From: Saxibacter everestensis
GTDB lineage: Bacteria > Actinomycetota > Actinomycetes > Actinomycetales > Brevibacteriaceae
DNA: 64,000 nucleotides
Reading direction: 5' to 3'
Assembly: GCF_025787225.1 (NCBI RefSeq)
Contig: NZ_CP090958.1
Location: 310,001-374,000, forward strand
The notes under the pieces are model-generated. The model was given only the letters and a program-made list of their open reading frames with translations. It ran no database searches and was not told the origin of the DNA. Below, in pieces: positions 60,715 to 64,000 of the stretch (position 1 is the first letter of the stretch; the number at the start of each line of letters is the position of its first letter). The position numbers and the translations under genes were made by a program.

Positions 60715-62339
60715 ACCATGATCGTCCCGGCGTCATCCGCGGCGCCGTCGCCACCCCGCACTCGGATGCGACCGCCGCAGCCCTCGACACGCTGCGCGGC
60801 GGCGGCAACGCCATCGATGCCGCGCTCGCGGCTGCCGCCATCCTGACCGTGGTCTACCCGAACCAGTGCTCGATCGGCGGCGACGCGATTGCGCTGATCG
60901 GCGACGTCGACGGTTCGGTCACAGTGATCAACGGCAGCGGGCGCGCTGCTAGTCACCTCGATGTGGACGTCTTCCGGTCCGCGCGCGACGCGATGCCGGT
61001 CACCGGCGCGCACACCGTGACAGTTCCCGGCGTGCTGAGCGCCTGGCAGTCGCTGGCCAGCAGGTGGGGCAGCCGCCCGCTGTCGGCCGCCCTGTCCCGC
61101 GCGGCGGAACTGGCCGATGAGGGATTCCCAGTCGCGCCCGGCGTGGCCAGGGGCCTGGCGCATGAGGCAAACGCCCTGGCAGGGGACGCCGGCGCCCGGG
61201 ATGTCTTCTTCCGCGCCGGCGGCGTGCTCACGGCCGGGCAGGAGCTTCGGCTTCCCCGGCTGGCGGAGACCCTGTCCCGGCTGGCGAGCGACGGAATCGG
61301 GCAGTTCTACGGCGGCGAGATCGGCCAGCGGTTGGTCTCCACCCTGCGGAACATGGGTAGCAGTCTCGACGTCGATGACCTGATCCGTCACGAGGTGACG
61401 ATCGAACGGCCTCATGCGATGACCTTCCGCGGGGACGAGTACCTCAGTGCCGGCGGAAACAGCCAGGGCACCTACTTTCTGCAGGCGCTCGGGGCGCTGG
61501 ACCGCGTGGCCGAGCGGCTGGGCAGGGTTCCCGATCCGCTCGGAGCGGATGCTCCCGTAGTGGCTAGGATCCTTGGTGCTGCGGCGGCCTCGCGGGACGC
61601 TATGCTCGGCGACTCGACCGTCGCAGCTCTGGACATCGACGAGGTGCTGGGTTCCGCCCGGCTCGACGCGATCGCCGCCCAGGCGCTGGAGGGCGGCGCG
61701 GTGCCGGTCAACCTCGACCAGGCCCCCATCGAGCGCCGCAAGGGCGACACGGTGGCCATCGTGGCGGCCGATTCCGATGGCCGCTGGGTCTCGCTGATCC
61801 AGAGCGCATTCCATGCCTTCGGCTCCTGCGTCGTCGATCCCGCCACCGGCATCCTGCTGCACAATCGGGGCGCGTCGTTCGTGCTGACTCCCGGAGCGGC
61901 CGGCGAGCTGGGCCCCGGCCGGCGTCCGCCGCACACCCTGATGCCGGTACTCGTCCGGCGGGCCGGAGAGCTCATCGGCGCGCACGGCACGATGGGCGGC
62001 CGGGCCCAGCCGCAGATCCATGCCCACCTCGCCCTCCAGCTGGCACTGGGCGGGGATGCCGCGTCGGCCGTCTCGGCATCGCGCTGGATTCTCGGTCAAC
62101 TCGAGGCGGGACCCGCCGCCGAGAACGACAGCATCTCGATCGCCTGCGAGGGTGATGCTCCCTCGGAGGTGGCGAGCCGACTCGCCGCAGCCGGATTCGT
62201 CGTCGGCACGATCCCGCAGCACGACGACGTCGCTGGGCACACCCAGCTGGTGCGGAAGGCAGGGCCCGGAGCGTTCGCCGCTGCCACCGATCCGCGGGCG
62301 GACGGCGCCGCCGGCACTGCCGAGCAGGATGCCGGCTGA
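60711..62339 (+). CDS. gamma-glutamyltransferase family protein
   Basis: 542 residues from GTG 60711. It is an Ntn-hydrolase of the GGT/YwrD type: LRGGGNAIDAALAAAAILTVVYPNQCSIGGD near the N terminus, AGGNSQGTYFLQALG in the middle and the likely autoprocessing Thr in RRKGDTVAIVAADSDGRWVSLIQS (about 345). GTMGGRAQPQIHAHLALQL follows. No signal peptide is present, so it acts in the cytoplasm, unlike classical periplasmic GGT. It probably hydrolyses gamma-glutamyl or similar peptides imported by the POT carrier. Confidence 0.87.
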   Translation: MNHDRPGVIRGAVATPHSDATAAALDTLRGGGNAIDAALAAAAILTVVYPNQCSIGGDAIALIGDVDGSVTVINGSGRAASHLDVDVFRSARDAMPVTGAHTVTVPGVLSAWQSLASRWGSRPLSAALSRAAELADEGFPVAPGVARGLAHEANALAGDAGARDVFFRAGGVLTAGQELRLPRLAETLSRLASDGIGQFYGGEIGQRLVSTLRNMGSSLDVDDLIRHEVTIERPHAMTFRGDEYLSAGGNSQGTYFLQALGALDRVAERLGRVPDPLGADAPVVARILGAAAASRDAMLGDSTVAALDIDEVLGSARLDAIAAQALEGGAVPVNLDQAPIERRKGDTVAIVAADSDGRWVSLIQSAFHAFGSCVVDPATGILLHNRGASFVLTPGAAGELGPGRRPPHTLMPVLVRRAGELIGAHGTMGGRAQPQIHAHLALQLALGGDAASAVSASRWILGQLEAGPAAENDSISIACEGDAPSEVASRLAAAGFVVGTIPQHDDVAGHTQLVRKAGPGAFAAATDPRADGAAGTAEQDAG

Positions 62340-62356
62340 GCCGAATGGAGCGGAAC

Positions 62357-63079
62357 GTGAAGCGGTCCGCCCGGACCTCCACCGAGCGGGTGCATCTGAG
62401 CTTGATGCTGGTGCTGACGTTCTCCACCGGCGTGGTCGATGCCGTCGGCTACCTCGGCCTGGATCGAGTGTTCACCGGGAACATGACCGGGAACGTCGTT
62501 TTACTGGGGATGGCGATCGCCGGCGCCGACGACTTGCCCGTCGTCCGTCCTGCGCTGGCCCTGGTGTTCTTCATGCTGGGCGCGGCGCTGGCCGGCCGTC
62601 TGCTCCGGGGCCGGCCGTCGGCCTGGGGTGGGCGCACCTCGCTGACCCTGTTCGCCGTGACAGCGATCCTCGCGGGGCTTGCCGTCTTCGTCGGCGTCGT
62701 GGACGTGCAGGGGGACGACGTACTTGCCGGAATCACCACCTCGCTGCTGGCGGTGGCGATGGGGATCCAGGCCGCCACCGCTCGCGCGCTGAAGGTCGCC
62801 GACGTCACCACAGTCGTGGTGACGTCGACCATCACGGCGCTCGCCGCCGACTCGCGGTTCGCGGGGGGCAAGAGCGCGCACTGGCCCCGTCGGCTGCTCG
62901 CCATCGGGCTGATCCTGTTGGGCGCGGGCGCCGGGGCACTGGCGCTGCGGTTCGATCTCTGGCTGGGCATCGCCGTGTCCGCGGCGCTCACCCTCCTGGT
63001 CGCGATGTGGGGCCACTTGCGCTATCGACGTGACCGGCGCGCACAGCCCGTCGATGCGCCGGACGCCCAATGGCTGTGA
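62357..63079 (+). CDS. DUF1275 (YoaK-like) membrane protein
   Basis: About 240 residues with six membrane helices. The diagnostic start is LTFSTGVVDAVGYLGLDRVFTGNMTGNVVLLGMA, with MGIQAATARALKVADVTTVVVTSTIT centrally, both typical of DUF1275. Function is unknown; a transporter role has been suggested by topology only. GTG 62357 is preferred, since GGAG lies six bases upstream and overlaps the alternative ATG 62345. It is third in the GntR-GGT operon. Confidence 0.85.
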   Translation: MKRSARTSTERVHLSLMLVLTFSTGVVDAVGYLGLDRVFTGNMTGNVVLLGMAIAGADDLPVVRPALALVFFMLGAALAGRLLRGRPSAWGGRTSLTLFAVTAILAGLAVFVGVVDVQGDDVLAGITTSLLAVAMGIQAATARALKVADVTTVVVTSTITALAADSRFAGGKSAHWPRRLLAIGLILLGAGAGALALRFDLWLGIAVSAALTLLVAMWGHLRYRRDRRAQPVDAPDAQWL

Positions 63080-63272
63080 ATCGCGGCGATCGTTGGCGGG
63101 ATTCCAGCGGAGTTAAATGACGCCCTTGGGATTGGATCCGAGGCATTCCGTTTGACCCATCACGCGTGCGCCAATCGACAGCTCTGAATCGAGCGACTCG
63201 GTGGAGTGATTGACGGGCCGAAGCCGAGGTTTCCGCACCACCAGCGGTCCCACAATAGTTGGGCGGCGGACG
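63080..63272. other. intergenic region between convergent genes
   Basis: No gene, repeat or strong stem is seen in these 193 bp. Confidence 0.5.
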
Positions 63273-63983
63273 TCAAGCGCTAGGAGGGTCTTCCTCCAAC
63301 AGCGCTCGGATCCCTTCGATAATGACCCCAACACCGAACTGCAGCCCGCCATCATCGAACGTTTTATCCGCGAGGACGCCTGTTGCGATAGTGGAGCGCA
63401 GCGCTGGGTAGTCCTCGACGTCGAGTAAGTCGGACAACGACCGCGTTTCATCGTCCGGGCCAGAATCGCGACGCAACCGCGCTGCCGCTGTAACCTGCCC
63501 GTCCAACAGAAGTGTCGAACGGAGCGCCGTGCGGGGGCTGAGTCCAGCCGCAGTCAACGCGGCGAGTCCGAATTCAACCCAATCGAGCACACGGGGTGTC
63601 TGAGGAAAGCCCGTGATCGGCACGTCTAGCAACCAGGGATGAGCGAAATATCGTTCCGACATAGTGTCTGCATAGAAGCGCATCGCCTCATCCCACGGTC
63701 CCATGCGAGGTGCATCAGGCGGCACCGGGCCGATGGCGTAGTCGCGCATGAGCGCGGTCAGTTCAGCCTTGTCGTCAATGTGTCGATAGAGCGACATCGT
63801 CCCGACACCGAGCGAGGAGGCGAGCTTCGGCATCGAACACGCCTCGAGTCCTCCGGCGTCTGCCAGAGCAATCCCCGCATCGATGATCTGAGATGTCGTG
63901 ATCGACGCCCGAGGCCCGCTGCGGCGGGGCTGATCAAGCCCCCAGGCGCGACGAGTGGCTGCTGGATGTTCTGACGGGGCCAC
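63273..63983 (-). CDS. TetR-family regulator with TetR_C-type ligand domain
   Basis: 236 residues from GTG 63983, with AGGAG upstream. The HTH lies at about 30-75 (TTSQIIDAGIALADAGGLEACSMPKLASSLGVGTMSLYRHIDDKAEL), and the C-terminal part (YFAHPWLLDVPI and LQFGVGVIIEGIRALLEED) matches the tetracycline-repressor C-terminal domain found in many actinobacterial drug sensors. Its target is likely to lie beyond the right edge. It converges on the DUF1275 gene. Confidence 0.88.
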   Translation of the reverse strand: MAPSEHPAATRRAWGLDQPRRSGPRASITTSQIIDAGIALADAGGLEACSMPKLASSLGVGTMSLYRHIDDKAELTALMRDYAIGPVPPDAPRMGPWDEAMRFYADTMSERYFAHPWLLDVPITGFPQTPRVLDWVEFGLAALTAAGLSPRTALRSTLLLDGQVTAAARLRRDSGPDDETRSLSDLLDVEDYPALRSTIATGVLADKTFDDGGLQFGVGVIIEGIRALLEEDPPSA

Positions 63984-64000
63984 AGGTTCTCCTAGACAAC

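Noticed and set aside
60639-62240. 533-codon open frame antisense to the gamma-glutamyltransferase gene
   Set aside because: Its translation has no recognisable domain, and it lies opposite a clear GGT gene; long antisense frames are expected in high-GC DNA.

Overview
The window comes from a high-GC, mycothiol-producing actinobacterium. Evidence is the mycothiol synthase gene mshD beside glnR, a mycothiol-dependent DinB-like protein, a MutT1-type Nudix/phosphatase fusion next to ppk1, PaaX and MerR/TetR-rich accessory DNA, and frequent GTG/TTG starts. A Micrococcales-type organism (for example a Brevibacterium relative) fits, but I cannot name the genus. There is no rRNA and no CRISPR array; one tRNA-Lys(UUU) is present.

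Layout. 1-5.0 kb: an EhuBCDA-type polar amino-acid/ectoine ABC transporter flanked by two Asp/Glu-racemase (EutA/maleate isomerase) family genes and a DUF3830 gene; a GntR-type palindrome stands at both ends of the module. 5.1-7.4 kb: a secreted Lys-rich protein, then two DUF3592 membrane proteins and a lipoprotein lying between duplicated copies of a gene junction. 7.4-13.1 kb: an APC permease, an amidohydrolase and a divergent TetR regulator, then DUF503, AraC and VOC genes. 13.3-15.7 kb: a UvrA2/DrrC-like drug-tolerance ATPase. 16.0-23.5 kb: a VOC gene, an ArsR-SRPBCC operon, and a 5.3-kb block (SUFU protein, TetR-MFS, MerR-aminotransferase) bracketed by a direct repeat of the SRPBCC 3' end. 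23.5-28.6 kb: a histidine kinase/LuxR regulator pair convergent with an ABC exporter-lipase operon. 28.6-32.3 kb: a decayed island (IS256 transposase and serine-recombinase relics) beside tRNA-Lys. 32.4-36.2 kb: an EcsC-like protein and DUF47-PiT low-affinity phosphate uptake. 36.2-38.9 kb: a VanRS/VanY-like set. 38.9-43.3 kb: pstSCAB with a PHO box. 43.5-48.5 kb: mutT1-ppk1 and mshD-glnR. 48.7-54.3 kb: a conserved actinobacterial block (nitrobindin-like, YgfZ) and a flavin amine oxidase. 54.4-55.4 kb: a MerR-peroxiredoxin fusion. 55.5-64.0 kb: mycothiol DinB-like, DUF2975-XRE, FAD reductase, a POT peptide transporter divergent from GntR-gamma-glutamyltransferase-DUF1275, and a TetR gene.

How it works together. 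Phosphate handling is concentrated at 34.5-46.7 kb: low-affinity Pit, high-affinity Pst, and polyphosphate synthesis by PPK1. The 58.2-63.1 kb set looks like GntR-controlled peptide uptake plus gamma-glutamyl hydrolysis. The amine oxidase (an H2O2 source) lies directly before the MerR-peroxiredoxin fusion, which has its own MerR-type promoter.

The most unusual signals are the MerR-peroxiredoxin fusion; three places where extra DNA is bracketed by copies of a neighbouring gene's 3' end; and an excess of 13-20 bp tandem duplications at or near stop codons.
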